Shown one piece after another: positions 46,388 through 62,830 of a DNA stretch of 64,000 nucleotides (positions are counted from its first letter, which is position 1; the number at the start of each line of letters is the position of its first letter). Position numbers and translations under genes: made by a program. Source of the DNA: Sulfitobacter sp. S190 (GTDB lineage Bacteria; Pseudomonadota; Alphaproteobacteria; Rhodobacterales; Rhodobacteraceae); assembly GCF_025141935.1 (NCBI RefSeq), contig NZ_CP081121.1, positions 1 through 64,000 on the forward strand. Direction: 5' to 3'. The notes under the pieces are model-generated. The model saw only the letters and a list, made by a program, of their open reading frames with translations, had not been told where the DNA came from and ran no database searches.

Positions 46388-47602
46388 TCAGGCGACCGCG
46401 TGACTGATCGCGCACTGCTTCCACAGATGGCTGAGCGCATTGACGAGATGCTCGATGTCGGCATCTGTATGAAGCGGTGACGGCGTAAAGCGCAACCGCT
46501 CGGTTCCCTTGGGCACCGTCGGGTAGTTGATGGGTTGAACGTATATGCCCCATTCGTCCATGAGGTAATCCGCAAGCATCCGCGTCTTAACGGGATCCTT
46601 GATCATCACGGGCACGATATGGGAATCGTTTGCCATGTGTGGGATACCAGCCTGATCCAGACGGGCGCGCAGCTTTGCAACCTGCTTGCGCTGGCGCAGA
46701 CGTTCATCGTTCGATGTCTTGAGGTGCATGATTGACGCGCGCGCGGCCGCGGCGACCGCCGGGGGCAGGGCGGTGGTAAAGATAAAGCCGGACGCAAAGC
46801 TGCGGATAAAGTCGCAAAGTGCGGCCGAGCCCGTGATATAGCCTCCGACCACGCCGTAGGCCTTTCCAAGCGTCCCTTCAATAAGCGTGATCCGGTCAGC
46901 CAGACCCTCGCGCTCGGATACGCCGCCGCCGCGTGGCCCGTACAGGCCCACGGCATGCACTTCGTCGAGATAGGTCATGGCGCCGTATTTTTCCGCCACC
47001 TCAACGATCTCGCGCATGGGGCAAATATCCCCGTCCATCGAGTACACGCTTTCGAACGCGACAATCTTCGGCACGTTTGCGGGCAGGGCGGCCAGTTTTG
47101 CTTCCAGATCGGCAACATCGTTATGTTTCCAGATCACCTTGTCGGCTTTGGAATGGCGAATGCCTTCGATCATCGACGCGTGATTGCCTGCGTCCGACAG
47201 GATGACACAGTTTTCCAGACGCGACCCGAGACAGGACAGCGCCGCCCAATTTGACACATATCCCGACGTGAACAGCAGCGCCGCCTGTTTTCCGTGCAGG
47301 TCCGCCAGTTCAGCCTCCAGCAAGAGGTGGTCGTGATTGGTCCCCGAGATGTTGCGCGTGCCGCCCGCTCCGGTGCCGGTACGCTGGACTGCTTCGCACA
47401 TGGCGGCAATCGTCAGCGGGTTTTGCCCCATGCCGAGATAGTCATTCGAACACCAGACGGTGACATCGCGTTTCTCGCCCTCGACGTGATTGGCCGCACG
47501 GGGGAACTTCCCGCATTTACGCTCGAGTTCGGCAAAATACCGGTAGTTGCCTTCGGATTTCAGCTGATCGAGTTGTGAGGTGAAAAGCGCGTCAAAGTTC
47601 AT
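46388..47602 (-). CDS. hemA: 5-aminolevulinate synthase
   Basis: A 404-residue PLP enzyme condensing glycine and succinyl-CoA. Features are [10 protein letters not shown] near 54, [15 protein letters not shown] near 80, [17 protein letters not shown] near 217 and the PLP-Lys in [16 protein letters not shown] near 250. The end of puhE overlaps its start by 11 bp, so it is the last gene of the bchF-puhE operon. It feeds the pathway at the first step. Confidence 0.97.
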   Translation of the reverse strand: MNFDALFTSQLDQLKSEGNYRYFAELERKCGKFPRAANHVEGEKRDVTVWCSNDYLGMGQNPLTIAAMCEAVQRTGTGAGGTRNISGTNHDHLLLEAELADLHGKQAALLFTSGYVSNWAALSCLGSRLENCVILSDAGNHASMIEGIRHSKADKVIWKHNDVADLEAKLAALPANVPKIVAFESVYSMDGDICPMREIVEVAEKYGAMTYLDEVHAVGLYGPRGGGVSEREGLADRITLIEGTLGKAYGVVGGYITGSAALCDFIRSFASGFIFTTALPPAVAAAARASIMHLKTSNDERLRQRKQVAKLRARLDQAGIPHMANDSHIVPVMIKDPVKTRMLADYLMDEWGIYVQPINYPTVPKGTERLRFTPSPLHTDADIEHLVNALSHLWKQCAISHAVA

Positions 47603-48392
47603 GGGGATTGTCCTGTCTTGTCGTCGGAGTTGGCAGCATCCAGCGCCAAAGTTTTGCGTCTGGCAGCGGCACCACCATCAGCCAGTGTTCAAGAGCCGCG
47701 AGCGCGGCGAGGGCGGTCAGCAAGGCGAATCCGACGGTTGCGGCCGAATCTCCCTGCGCGGAAATCAGTCGTTCGGCAAAGCAGGCCGCCGTGATCGACA
47801 AAAAGGTAACGCCAATGGGAAAGGCGAGCGTAATCGGCCCCTGGCGGAAATAGGAGGTCAGATGGGCCAGCGGGCGGGGCACGAATTCCGTATTGATCCG
47901 CGGCACACCGAAGAACAGGTTCAGCTTCGCCGAGATGCGGGCTGTAAACAGGATAATGTAGCTCCAGAGCCCGACCGTGTTGGGTGCATCCACGGTGATA
48001 ATGACGACCGCGAGCAAGGCGGCAGCCAAGAGCAGCTCATGGCGTGATACGGTATCCCACGCCCGCGCAAACCGGGGATATCCGGTCAGCCCGCTTGGAC
48101 ATGAGCGGCGTTCCGGCCCGGTGATCACACCGGACAGGAATGCAAGTTCGATCCAGCCCCAAATCAACAGGACGCTTACAAACGCGACATAGGCGTTCGC
48201 CACGGTTTGCGCTTGTGCACTGATGACCAGACCGGCAAAGCCCAAGGCACACAGCGGCACCGACAGGAATACATTTCGCCCGTGCGCCACCGCCTGCCCA
48301 CCATCCGCCCGTCGCACGACGAGCAGAATGGCGCCGGTGAAAAACCACCAGGCAAAAAGGGCAAAGAGGGCTGCGAACCAGGCGGTGTGCAT
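47592..48392 (-). CDS. puhE: Photosynthetic complex assembly protein PuhE
   Basis: A 266-residue integral membrane protein with about seven hydrophobic segments, of the PuhE (DUF3623) family. Rhodobacter PuhE modulates bacteriochlorophyll production and RC assembly. A central segment [15 protein letters not shown] near 152 is family typical. ATG overlaps the acsF stop by 1 bp; its end overlaps hemA by 11 bp. Confidence 0.92.
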   Translation of the reverse strand: MHTAWFAALFALFAWWFFTGAILLVVRRADGGQAVAHGRNVFLSVPLCALGFAGLVISAQAQTVANAYVAFVSVLLIWGWIELAFLSGVITGPERRSCPSGLTGYPRFARAWDTVSRHELLLAAALLAVVIITVDAPNTVGLWSYIILFTARISAKLNLFFGVPRINTEFVPRPLAHLTSYFRQGPITLAFPIGVTFLSITAACFAERLISAQGDSAATVGFALLTALAALAALEHWLMVVPLPDAKLWRWMLPTPTTRQDNPHEL

Positions 48393-49522
48393 CAGTAGGC
48401 GGGCTCCATGACCGGGCTTTCGGGCACATCATGCCGGATTGCCGGGATCGTGTAGATGGCGATGAACGCCCTGGCCGCTTTCGCCATGCCTCCCAGTCGT
48501 TTGATCGTGCCGGCAACGCCGCCCTGTGCCTTGCCTTGCGCGACCTGCCGGCTTGCCGTTTCCATGCGGTCGAGATTGGGCCGCCAGCGCGGATGGTCGA
48601 TATCGAGCGTGATCGGAAAGACCTGCTTGGAGATCTCGGACGTTTTGCGGAACACTTCCTGCCCGTACCACGTCACATCCACGCCCAAAGCGTCGTGGAA
48701 CAGCGGACGCTGGTGGTCCCGAACCCACATGGTCGAATACACGGCTGTCAGGAAGAACTTGATCCAAAGCTTATTGGTGATTGTATTCGTCAATTTAGGG
48801 TCTGTTTTCATGAGCAGGGCAAAGGCCTCGCCATGCGAGAACTCATCGTTGCACCATTCACGGAACCAGCTGAAAATCGGATGAAACTGCTTGTCCGGGT
48901 TCTGCTCGAGGTGACGGTAGATCGTGATATAGCGGGCATAGCCGATCTTTTCCGACAGATAGGTGGCGTAGTAGATGAATTTGGGCCGGAAGTAGGTGTA
49001 TTTCTTCTGCTGGGTCAGAAAGCCGAGGTTCACGCGAATGCCAGCCTCGCGCAGCGCATCGTTAATGAACCCGGCGTGCCGTGCTTCGTCGCGGGCCATC
49101 AGCTGAAACAGCGTGGTAATGTCCGAATTGCTGCCGCGCCGCTTCATTTCCTTATAAAGCACGCATCCCGAAAACTCCGCCGTGCAGGATGATATGAGAA
49201 AGTCGATGAATTCTGCACGCAACGCGGGGTCCATGCCCTCCCAATCGACCGTGCCCCACGCTTCGTTTTTCTTGAAATGACCCTTGTTAGGGTCTGATTT
49301 CATCTGCGCGATCAACCGGTCCCAGTCCTGACGGACCGGTGTGACATCGATCGCGTCCATTTCGGCGAAATCCGTGGTGTAGAATCGCGGCGTCAGCAGC
49401 GTGTTCTGCATCGCGACTTCGGTGGCTTTTTCCGACGTCATCTCGGGCGTGTCGAGCGCGTCTTGCGCGGCGATCGCCTCTTCGGCGGTATCGGCAAAGG
49501 CGGAATGTGTTGGCTTGTTCAT
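48392..49522 (-). CDS. acsF: Aerobic magnesium-protoporphyrin IX monomethyl ester cyclase
   Basis: A 376-residue diiron oxygenase that forms ring E with oxygen. Diiron motifs are LMARDEARHAGFIND near 149-163 and REWCNDEFSHGEAFALL near 237. This oxygen-dependent enzyme is consistent with aerobic pigment synthesis; no anaerobic bchE is in the window. The ATG at 49522 has GGAGGTG upstream, and a longer reading is rejected. It follows the 98-residue protein with an ATGA overlap. Confidence 0.97.
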   Translation of the reverse strand: MNKPTHSAFADTAEEAIAAQDALDTPEMTSEKATEVAMQNTLLTPRFYTTDFAEMDAIDVTPVRQDWDRLIAQMKSDPNKGHFKKNEAWGTVDWEGMDPALRAEFIDFLISSCTAEFSGCVLYKEMKRRGSNSDITTLFQLMARDEARHAGFINDALREAGIRVNLGFLTQQKKYTYFRPKFIYYATYLSEKIGYARYITIYRHLEQNPDKQFHPIFSWFREWCNDEFSHGEAFALLMKTDPKLTNTITNKLWIKFFLTAVYSTMWVRDHQRPLFHDALGVDVTWYGQEVFRKTSEISKQVFPITLDIDHPRWRPNLDRMETASRQVAQGKAQGGVAGTIKRLGGMAKAARAFIAIYTIPAIRHDVPESPVMEPAY

Positions 49523-49815
49523 GACAGCACCTCCTCGGAGAAGGAGAATTCGCACAGTTCCATGAATTCGAAATCCCCTGTCGCGCGGGTCCATAGCCGT
49601 TCGACCGCGCTGGCGCGGATGATTGTGGCCGTGCGTTCCTCGCGGATGACCTCACCGTAGGGGGCCATGATTTCCGCGCCGTGCACCTGCACGCTGTCTC
49701 CGGGGTTCACGACCGCCCCGTTGAGGAATTTCACATGTGCAGAAAGCTCTTCGAAGCGGTGCGAGATCGTGACCTCGCAGGGTGCCTGTTCTCGTGTTCT
49801 GGTCAAAAGTCCCAT
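49519..49815 (-). CDS. Conserved 98-residue protein between puhC and acsF, unknown
   Basis: A small soluble protein with no membrane segment or known catalytic motif. It has HVKFLNGAVVNPGDSVQVHG (a small beta-rich part) near 27 and a C-terminal GDFEFMELCEFSFSEE. A short gene of this kind is conserved at this place in Rhodobacteraceae PGCs. It is coupled to acsF by ATGA overlap and lies 1 nt from puhC. I leave it unnamed; a role with AcsF or in complex assembly is inference from position only. Confidence 0.8.
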   Translation of the reverse strand: MGLLTRTREQAPCEVTISHRFEELSAHVKFLNGAVVNPGDSVQVHGAEIMAPYGEVIREERTATIIRASAVERLWTRATGDFEFMELCEFSFSEEVLS

Positions 49816-49816
49816 G

Positions 49817-50302
49817 TCAATTTGTCCCTTGGTTTGTGTCGATCAGCGTGGCGAAGGCTGCGACATTGTCCTGGCCGTATCCAATGAGCGCGAGGCTCCA
49901 GCCGGTTTGGTCGTCGAGGATATCAGTGCGCCCGCCGGAGCGGCGGACGAGGCGGATGGGTGCCGTTGGATCGGCGCCCTGTACCTTGCGTTCGCGCATC
50001 ACAGCGACCCAGACCACATCGATAAAGCCCGACTTAGGGTCGGTTGATGCTGCGATCTGCTGGCCGTCGGTGTCGAGGATGCGAATGCCCGTGGTGCGGT
50101 CACCGTCGAAATATACCGTACGCTCGGCTTCGATGCGGGGCAGGGCGGCGACGCCCGTCAGGGGGCGATTGGTGATGCGTGCATAGCTGACGAGGATCAG
50201 CGCGGATGCCATCAGGGCGAACATCGCAATGACCAATGCGCGCGGCACCATTTCGCGGTCACGGGCTTTCATCTGATTGGCGAGTGAGGATGTGTTGGCC
50301 AT
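49817..50302 (-). CDS. puhC: Photosynthetic complex assembly protein PuhC
   Basis: A 161-residue protein with an N-terminal membrane anchor at about 22-45 (VIAMFALMASALILVSYA) and a periplasmic domain. It has VYFDGDRTTGIRILDTDGQQI and a C-terminal GYGQDNVAAFATLID. PuhC is needed for efficient RC-LH1 assembly in Rhodobacter. It starts 5 nt after puhB. Confidence 0.92.
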   Translation of the reverse strand: MANTSSLANQMKARDREMVPRALVIAMFALMASALILVSYARITNRPLTGVAALPRIEAERTVYFDGDRTTGIRILDTDGQQIAASTDPKSGFIDVVWVAVMRERKVQGADPTAPIRLVRRSGGRTDILDDQTGWSLALIGYGQDNVAAFATLIDTNQGTN

Positions 50303-50307
50303 GATGA

Positions 50308-50952
50308 TTACTCTGCCGCCATCGGACCAGACACACCTTGTGCTGGATCAACTTTTACAATTTGGGGCTGGCTGACCCGTGTTTCGGCCGCATCGGCAAA
50401 GATGCGTGCCACGCGCGCCGCATCCGGAATGGCACGAAAGGCCGGTTGCGTGCGGGTGATGGTCCATGGCCGCACGTGGGGCCATGTCATGATGTGCGAA
50501 AAGCGGGTGTCACCTGTCAGCTCGAAACTGATGGTACCAAAGCCGGTTCGGCGGATTTGTGCTTCGGCATTGCGGATGCATACATATGGCAGGTTCAGCG
50601 TCATGGTCAGAGCAGCACCGATGCGCATGGCGACACGCTTGTTGGTCAACGTATAGACCGTGGCGCGGGCCTGTACCCAGGCCATTACGAACACCACCGC
50701 GCAGGCAACGGCCCCTGCCAACAGCAACGGAATGCCGTGGCCCATCGCAGTGGGCAGCGGCACGGTGGCCGACGACACCCCGACCCGCCAGATGGCCAGC
50801 AAAACGAAATACCCCATGATCCAGTTCATTTTCCATGCGTCTTTGGCCAGACGCAGTGGATTTGGTGCCCCTTGCCAGATGATGTGTTCATCCTCGGGCA
50901 ATTCCTCTGGCAGTCCGCGAACGGGTTCGAATTTGAAGTCGTCGTGATGCAT
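50308..50952 (-). CDS. puhB: Photosynthetic complex assembly protein PuhB
   Basis: A 214-residue PH-domain-type membrane protein with two hydrophobic segments (about 46-62 and 75-95) and a C-terminal domain starting TVYTLTNKRVAMRIG. The N-terminal LPEDEHIIWQGAPNPLRLA is typical. PuhB assists reaction-centre assembly in Rhodobacter. It lies 64 nt from puhA behind an intercistronic hairpin. Confidence 0.93.
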   Translation of the reverse strand: MHHDDFKFEPVRGLPEELPEDEHIIWQGAPNPLRLAKDAWKMNWIMGYFVLLAIWRVGVSSATVPLPTAMGHGIPLLLAGAVACAVVFVMAWVQARATVYTLTNKRVAMRIGAALTMTLNLPYVCIRNAEAQIRRTGFGTISFELTGDTRFSHIMTWPHVRPWTITRTQPAFRAIPDAARVARIFADAAETRVSQPQIVKVDPAQGVSGPMAAE

Positions 50953-50973
50953 GGTCTTTGTCCCTTTTGGTTG

Positions 50974-51001
50974 GCCGGGGCGGTTGGCTGATCGCCCCGG
51001 C
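50974..51001. repeat. Intercistronic hairpin between puhA and puhB
   Basis: Arms GCCGGGGCG (50974-50982) and CGCCCCGGC (50993-51001) with a 10-nt loop, placed just after the puhA stop. It could raise puhA mRNA stability over the downstream assembly genes. Confidence 0.6.
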
Positions 51002-51016
51002 GTCCGTGATCGTGGA

Positions 51017-51790
51017 TCAGAACTTCGGCTCTACCCGTTTCGGATCGGCGTACAGCGTGCCGCCGCCGAAGTAGGCCATGATCTTTTCTTCCTCGAGCAA
51101 GGTGATCGAGCTGTCGGATTTGGTGGTCGGAATGCCGTCGAAATTCGCGGCATAAAGGGACCGCACGGCAATCCGGTCGCTTTTGATGCGGGCGAAATTC
51201 GCGGGGATCAGGCGCGTTTTGCCGGAGCCTTCGGGGTTCACATCGACCGTGAGGTAGCGGACGTACTGCTCGGGGATATCGACCCACATATCGGTTACAC
51301 GGCCGATGACCTCACCGTCGCCTGCAATCACGGGTTTGCCGCGCGGATCGGTGCCCGCGGCCACGGCGAAATCGTCCAGCTTGCTCAGCGGTTGGATCTT
51401 GTCATGCCCGTGTGCGTCAAGCTCGGGCCAGTCATTCCGCGGCGCCCAGGATGCCGGCCCGACACCGTCAGCCATGGGATCGCCTGTCGGCACATAGGGC
51501 GATCCGGCCGAAACGCCGGTGCGCTCGAGCGCGATATTGTCGCGGTCGCCACGCTGACCGGAGGGAACCACAACATCGCCGCGTCCGTGCGGCAGGTGGA
51601 ACGTCTTGTCCTTGGGCACCGGAAACGGCCCCTGGTTCGGCGCGGTGTCGCCGTCGTCGGTCTCGAGCGGGTAACCTTCGCGCATGTTTTCCGTCTGAAG
51701 ATAAAAAACCAGCCCTGCGAAGAAGAGCCAGAACAGCCAGATCGCGGCGCTTGCCAGATCGAAGTTTCCAAAAAATTCAGTGCCAACCAT
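51017..51790 (-). CDS. puhA: Photosynthetic reaction centre H subunit
   Basis: A 257-residue subunit with one N-terminal transmembrane helix (about 12-32, LASAAIWLFWLFFAGLVFY) followed by YLQTENMREGYPLE and a large cytoplasmic domain with VIAGDGEVIGRVTDMWVDIPE near 162. It caps the L/M core on the cytoplasmic side and stabilises the quinone B site. The start at 51790 is preferred to the longer reading, which lacks family similarity. Confidence 0.97.
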   Translation of the reverse strand: MVGTEFFGNFDLASAAIWLFWLFFAGLVFYLQTENMREGYPLETDDGDTAPNQGPFPVPKDKTFHLPHGRGDVVVPSGQRGDRDNIALERTGVSAGSPYVPTGDPMADGVGPASWAPRNDWPELDAHGHDKIQPLSKLDDFAVAAGTDPRGKPVIAGDGEVIGRVTDMWVDIPEQYVRYLTVDVNPEGSGKTRLIPANFARIKSDRIAVRSLYAANFDGIPTTKSDSSITLLEEEKIMAYFGGGTLYADPKRVEPKF

Positions 51791-51815
51791 TAGGGGGTCC
51801 TCCGGGGTGTTGTCG

Positions 51816-53239
51816 TCATGTCGGGAAGTCGGCAAGACCGATAGGCCCCGCCGGTTTCGGGTTTACCGCACGGGCGCGGACCAACGGGCCAAGCGCGATA
51901 AGGGTGATGAAAAGCAGACCAATTTCGAGATGGTACACAGCCGAGTAGCCGGTTGCGTTTGATTGCAGGGCCGGTCCGAGTGTCCCTTCGAGCGCTGCGT
52001 GATTGATGATGTCGCGCAATGCACCGCCCGCAAAGATCGAAACCCCTGCCGCGGTGGCCTGTGCGGCCCCCCATGCGCCAAGTGCGAGACCCTTGCCCGC
52101 AGTGCCGGTCGTCTTGATGGTCATCGCAGAGGTGAGCGTTGCCACCGAGAACAACCCACCGCCCAGGCCGATGCAGAATGCGCCCGCGAAGAATAGCGTG
52201 CCGCTGGAGAGCGGCGCTGCGAAGATGACGGCGCAAAAGGCCATAAGGCCGATCAGGATGCCGCGTGCGGCCATTCGGTGCGGGCTGAGGCCGGTTTTGA
52301 GCCACCGGGCCGCGGCCGCAAAGCCGATTAGCGCACCGCCAGCCCACATCGCGGTGAGCAGGGTGGTCGCGGAGACCGATAGGCCAAGCACTTCGCCGCC
52401 GTAGGGTTCGAGCAGCACATCCTGCATGTTGAAGGCCAGCGTGCCGAGGAAAACGACGACCAACAGGCGTGCGGCGTCGTTGCCTTGGGTCAGATCGCGC
52501 CACGCGTCAGAAAAAGCCGGACGTGGCGCTGCGCGTTCCGCTCGGGACATCGGATTGACCTTTTCCTGTTTCCATAGGGCAATGATATTCAGCACGATGG
52601 TCACGACAGCGGCGCCCTGAACCACCTGCACCAGACGCAGCGCCGAAAAATCACGCAACAGGGTACCGATCAGAACCGCAGAGACACCCATTCCGATCAG
52701 GAACATGACGTAAAGGAGGGCAACGACCTGCGGTCGTGTTTCATCGCTCGCTCGGTCCGCGGCAAGCGCGAGACCGGCTGTCTGGGTCATGTGCATGCCC
52801 AAACCGGTAAGCAAAAAGGCAAGTGCGGCGCCGACTTCTCCGGCCCAACCGGGGCCCGCGACCTGATCACCGGACAGTACCAGCAGCCCCATAGGCATGA
52901 TGGCGAGCCCGCCGAATTGCCACAAGCTGCCGAACCACAGATAGGGGATACGCTTCCAGCCGATCGCGCTGCGATATGTGTCGGAGCGAAACCCAAGGAG
53001 CGCGCGGAAGGGGGCCACCAGAACGGGGATCGCGATCATGACGGCGACGATGGTCGCGGCGACGCCCAACTCCACGATCATGACCCGGTTCAACGTGCCA
53101 AGCAGCATCACCGACGCCATGCCGACCGATATCTGGAAAAGAGACAGCCGCAACAATTGGCCAAGCGGCAGTTGTTCGCTGATCGCGTCGGCAAACGGAA
53201 GCGTGCGCAGGGTGGCGTTCTTGAGTGCGGTGTGCAGGC

Positions 53240-53243
<4 letters not shown>
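51816..53243 (-). CDS. lhaA: LH1 assembly protein LhaA (PucC family)
   Basis: A 475-residue membrane protein with about 12 hydrophobic segments. It begins LPLGQLLRLSLFQISVGMAS near 25 and has RALLGFRSDTYRSAIGWKRIPYLWFG near 79, typical of LhaA. It is required for normal LH1 assembly, probably by delivering bacteriochlorophyll to the antenna polypeptides. It overlaps bchM by 4 bp and precedes puhA. Confidence 0.94.
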
Positions 53244-58393
<5,150 letters not shown>

Positions 58394-58397
58394 CACG

Positions 58398-59966
58398 TCA
58401 TCGCGCAAAATGGGCCTTCGCTTCATAAAGGGTGTCGACTGAAATTTCGGAAAGACCTCGCTCGGAGGCGAAGCTCTCGGTGTTGCGGCGGGCCTTTCCG
58501 CGCACAAAAAAGGGTATTTTCTTCAGTTCACGTTCCGCAGTTTCAAGCCAGATGACGTCAGCACCAGAAGGGACATTATCGTGGAGCGCGGGGTCTTGCT
58601 TCATCTTGCCTTCTAAACTCATAGGCGCTTGCGCCTTCCGGGGGGATGCTGCGGGCGTGTGCCCTGCGTGATGGGACGGCCCGGCAGCGTCATTGAATTC
58701 GAAATCCTCCCGGAACATGTGGAGCAGGTGCTCCTCCAGCCCCATGACAAGCGGATGGATCCACGTGTCGAACATTACGTTCGCCCCTTCAAACCCCATC
58801 TGCGGAGAGTAGCGGGCCGGGAAATCCTGTACATGGACAGGCGCCGATATCACGGCACATGGAATGCCCAGACGCTTGCCGATATGGCGCTCCATCTGCG
58901 TGCCGAGAATCATTTCTGGCTGTAGCGCTTCGATTGCCCGTTCGACTTCGAGATAGTCGTCGGTAATCAGCGCCTCCAATCCGAAGTCTTTTGCGAGGGC
59001 GCGTACGGGTCGGGCAAATTCCCGATTGTAACACCCCAACCCGCAAACTTCGAAGCCCATCTCGTCGCGCGCCACACGTGCGGCCGCAGCAACATGTGTG
59101 CCGTCGCCGAAGATGAAGACACGTTTGCCCGTCAGATAGGTGCTGTCGACGGACCCGCTCCACCACGTCTGGCGCAAGCCTTGCGTGTCGATGGCAGCGG
59201 TACTGCCGGAAAGCGTACGCACTTCCTCAATGAAATCGCGGGTGGCACCGGTACCGATAGGAACTGTTTTTGTGAAGGGCTGGCCAAAAGTCCTTTCGCA
59301 AAGACGCGCAGTCTGCTCGCCAGTTTCTGGGTAGAGCAATACGTTGAAATGCGCGGCGCCCATGCGGGCGATGTCTGCTGGCGTCGCGCCCATTGGTGCA
59401 GTTACATTGACTTCGATACCCATTTCGAACAACAGATTGGTGATCTCAGCGACATCATCACGATGGCGAAATCCCAAAGCCGTCGGGCCGAGGACATTGC
59501 ACGAGACCCGCGGCGTCTTTGCCATCGGTTTCGCGAGGTGACGCACGATTTGGAAGAAAGTCTCGTCCGCTCCGAAGTTTTCCTTGCGTTGGTAGCTGGG
59601 CAATTCAAGGGGTATGACCGGGATCGGAAGCCCCATTGTTTCAGCGAGACCTCCGGGGTCGTCCTGGATCAGCTCGGCGGTGCATGACGCACCGACGATC
59701 ATTGCTTCGGGCTTGAACCGGTCGTAGGCATCTTGGCAGGCTTTTTTGAAAAGCCCTGCAGTGTCGCTGCCGAGGTCACGTGCCTGGAAGGTTGTATAGC
59801 TCACCGGCGGGCGGTGATCGCGCCGTTCGATCATCGTGAAGAGCAGATCGGCATAGGTATCGCCCTGAGGGGCATGCAAGACGTAGTGCAGCCCCTTCAT
59901 ACCGGTAGCGACGCGCATCGCTCCGACGTGGGGCGGGCCCTCATATGTCCAGACGGTCAGCTTCAT
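58398..59966 (-). CDS. bchB: Dark-operative protochlorophyllide reductase subunit B
   Basis: A 522-residue nitrogenase-like subunit forming the catalytic component with BchN. It starts [20 protein letters not shown], as is usual, with [16 protein letters not shown] near 94, and [14 protein letters not shown] near 290. The C-terminal domain [21 protein letters not shown] near 477 is the BchB-specific substrate-binding part. It follows bchN after an 82-bp gap carrying a palindromic element. Confidence 0.97.
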   Translation of the reverse strand: MKLTVWTYEGPPHVGAMRVATGMKGLHYVLHAPQGDTYADLLFTMIERRDHRPPVSYTTFQARDLGSDTAGLFKKACQDAYDRFKPEAMIVGASCTAELIQDDPGGLAETMGLPIPVIPLELPSYQRKENFGADETFFQIVRHLAKPMAKTPRVSCNVLGPTALGFRHRDDVAEITNLLFEMGIEVNVTAPMGATPADIARMGAAHFNVLLYPETGEQTARLCERTFGQPFTKTVPIGTGATRDFIEEVRTLSGSTAAIDTQGLRQTWWSGSVDSTYLTGKRVFIFGDGTHVAAAARVARDEMGFEVCGLGCYNREFARPVRALAKDFGLEALITDDYLEVERAIEALQPEMILGTQMERHIGKRLGIPCAVISAPVHVQDFPARYSPQMGFEGANVMFDTWIHPLVMGLEEHLLHMFREDFEFNDAAGPSHHAGHTPAASPRKAQAPMSLEGKMKQDPALHDNVPSGADVIWLETAERELKKIPFFVRGKARRNTESFASERGLSEISVDTLYEAKAHFAR

Positions 59967-59988
59967 TTGCGCCCTCGCGTGCCCCATA

Positions 59989-60030
59989 CGGGGGCCAGCC
60001 CCCGGACCCCCGGAGTATTTTCAGCCAAGA
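59989..60030. repeat. Dispersed palindromic intergenic element, copy B (bchN-bchB gap)
   Basis: Palindrome CGGGGGC-CA-GCCCCCG (59989-60004) next to CCCCGGAGTATTTTCAGCCAA (60007-60027). The reverse complement repeats the order seen at 24886-24936. Similar sequences are frequent between Rhodobacteraceae genes as I recall, so it may be a REP-like element. Confidence 0.5.
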
Positions 60031-60048
60031 AAGATGGGCGCCGGCACA

Positions 60049-61851
<1,803 letters not shown>

Positions 61852-61868
61852 TCATTCTCGCCTCAATC

Positions 61869-61886
61869 TGTCAACTTAGATTTACA
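61869..61886. promoter_or_regulatory. PpsR/CrtJ-type operator, bchF side
   Basis: Exact TGT-N12-ACA (inner CAACTTAGATTT), 43 bp before bchF, in the 194-bp divergent region between bchF and aerR. Confidence 0.75.
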
Positions 61887-61965
61887 CTTTGGAGGGCCGG
61901 ATCAGTCATAGTTCCGCCGATAAAAATTTGATTTCCGCAATGAAACGCAAGAACACCGGCCTATA

Positions 61966-61983
61966 TGTCAATATGATTTGACA
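61966..61983. promoter_or_regulatory. PpsR/CrtJ-type operator, aerR side
   Basis: Exact TGT-N12-ACA (inner CAATATGATTTG), 38 bp before the proposed aerR start. It suggests autoregulation of the aerR-ppsR unit. Confidence 0.7.
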
Positions 61984-62020
61984 ATACTGCACGGGCTGTA
62001 GAGCATGGTTGACATATAAA

Positions 62021-62830
62021 ATGGAAAAGCTGGGCAATTTAGGGACCTCGTCGTCCGGCTATGGAGAGTGGATGCGACCGATTGCCAAATCTCGCGCCGT
62101 TCCCGAAGACGGGGACCTGGATGGTGTGGCGCGACAGGCGCTGAATATCCTCGCGCGGGGCAGGCCGCGCGCGTCCGGTCCGATAGACCGCAGGCTTTTT
62201 GACCAGTTGATGGATGTCGTAATTGACCCAAATGACGTGCGCATGGAAGCCGTGCGGGCCATCATGCGCGCGCGCGGGGTGAACGATGCGGCAATTGCGG
62301 ATCATTATATCCCCGCGCTGGCGCGTGAGCTGGGGGCGCTTTGGTCGGCGGATCAACTCTCGTTCCAGAATGTATCGCTCGGAAGTATCCATTTGACGGC
62401 ACTTTTGCGCCAGCTTGACCCTAGTTGGTGCAGCCCCCAGCGCAAAACACCGCAGTTGGGCGGAACCATCTGCATCATCGTACCGCAGGGCGTGCAGCAT
62501 ACTTTGGGCGCAAGTATTCTGGCGGGACAGCTGCGGCGTGCGGGAGAGGTCGTGCGGTTGGGGTTTGATCTTCCGTTGCAGGATATTCCCGCTTTTGTTG
62601 GCCCACCGGATACATCTGCGGCCCTGATATCCGCTTCGTCTTTCGAAGGTCTTGATTTCCTCGGGACGGTTGTGAGAAGGATCAAGCAAGGCAATGCATG
62701 GCTGCCGATACTGATTGGCGGAAACGCACTAGACCGAGATGAAGACCTATGCGAACTGACCGGAGCGGACTTCGCCACGACCGACTGGAAGACGGCGCTA
62801 AGCCTCTGCAGTCAGAGGTTGGTGCGATGA
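62021..62830 (+). CDS. aerR: Cobalamin-binding antirepressor-type regulator, AerR/PpaA
   Basis: A protein of about 269 residues with an N-terminal helical region and a C-terminal B12-binding domain. The motif GVQHTLGASILAG has His at about 160, the likely cobalt ligand equivalent to AerR His145, followed by VVRLGFDLP. AerR/PpaA antagonises CrtJ/PpsR in response to light through cobalamin. The start is uncertain: ATG 62021 lacks a ribosome site, while ATG 62072 (MRPIAKSR) has GGAG upstream. It overlaps ppsR by 4 bp. Confidence 0.88.
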   Translation: MEKLGNLGTSSSGYGEWMRPIAKSRAVPEDGDLDGVARQALNILARGRPRASGPIDRRLFDQLMDVVIDPNDVRMEAVRAIMRARGVNDAAIADHYIPALARELGALWSADQLSFQNVSLGSIHLTALLRQLDPSWCSPQRKTPQLGGTICIIVPQGVQHTLGASILAGQLRRAGEVVRLGFDLPLQDIPAFVGPPDTSAALISASSFEGLDFLGTVVRRIKQGNAWLPILIGGNALDRDEDLCELTGADFATTDWKTALSLCSQRLVR

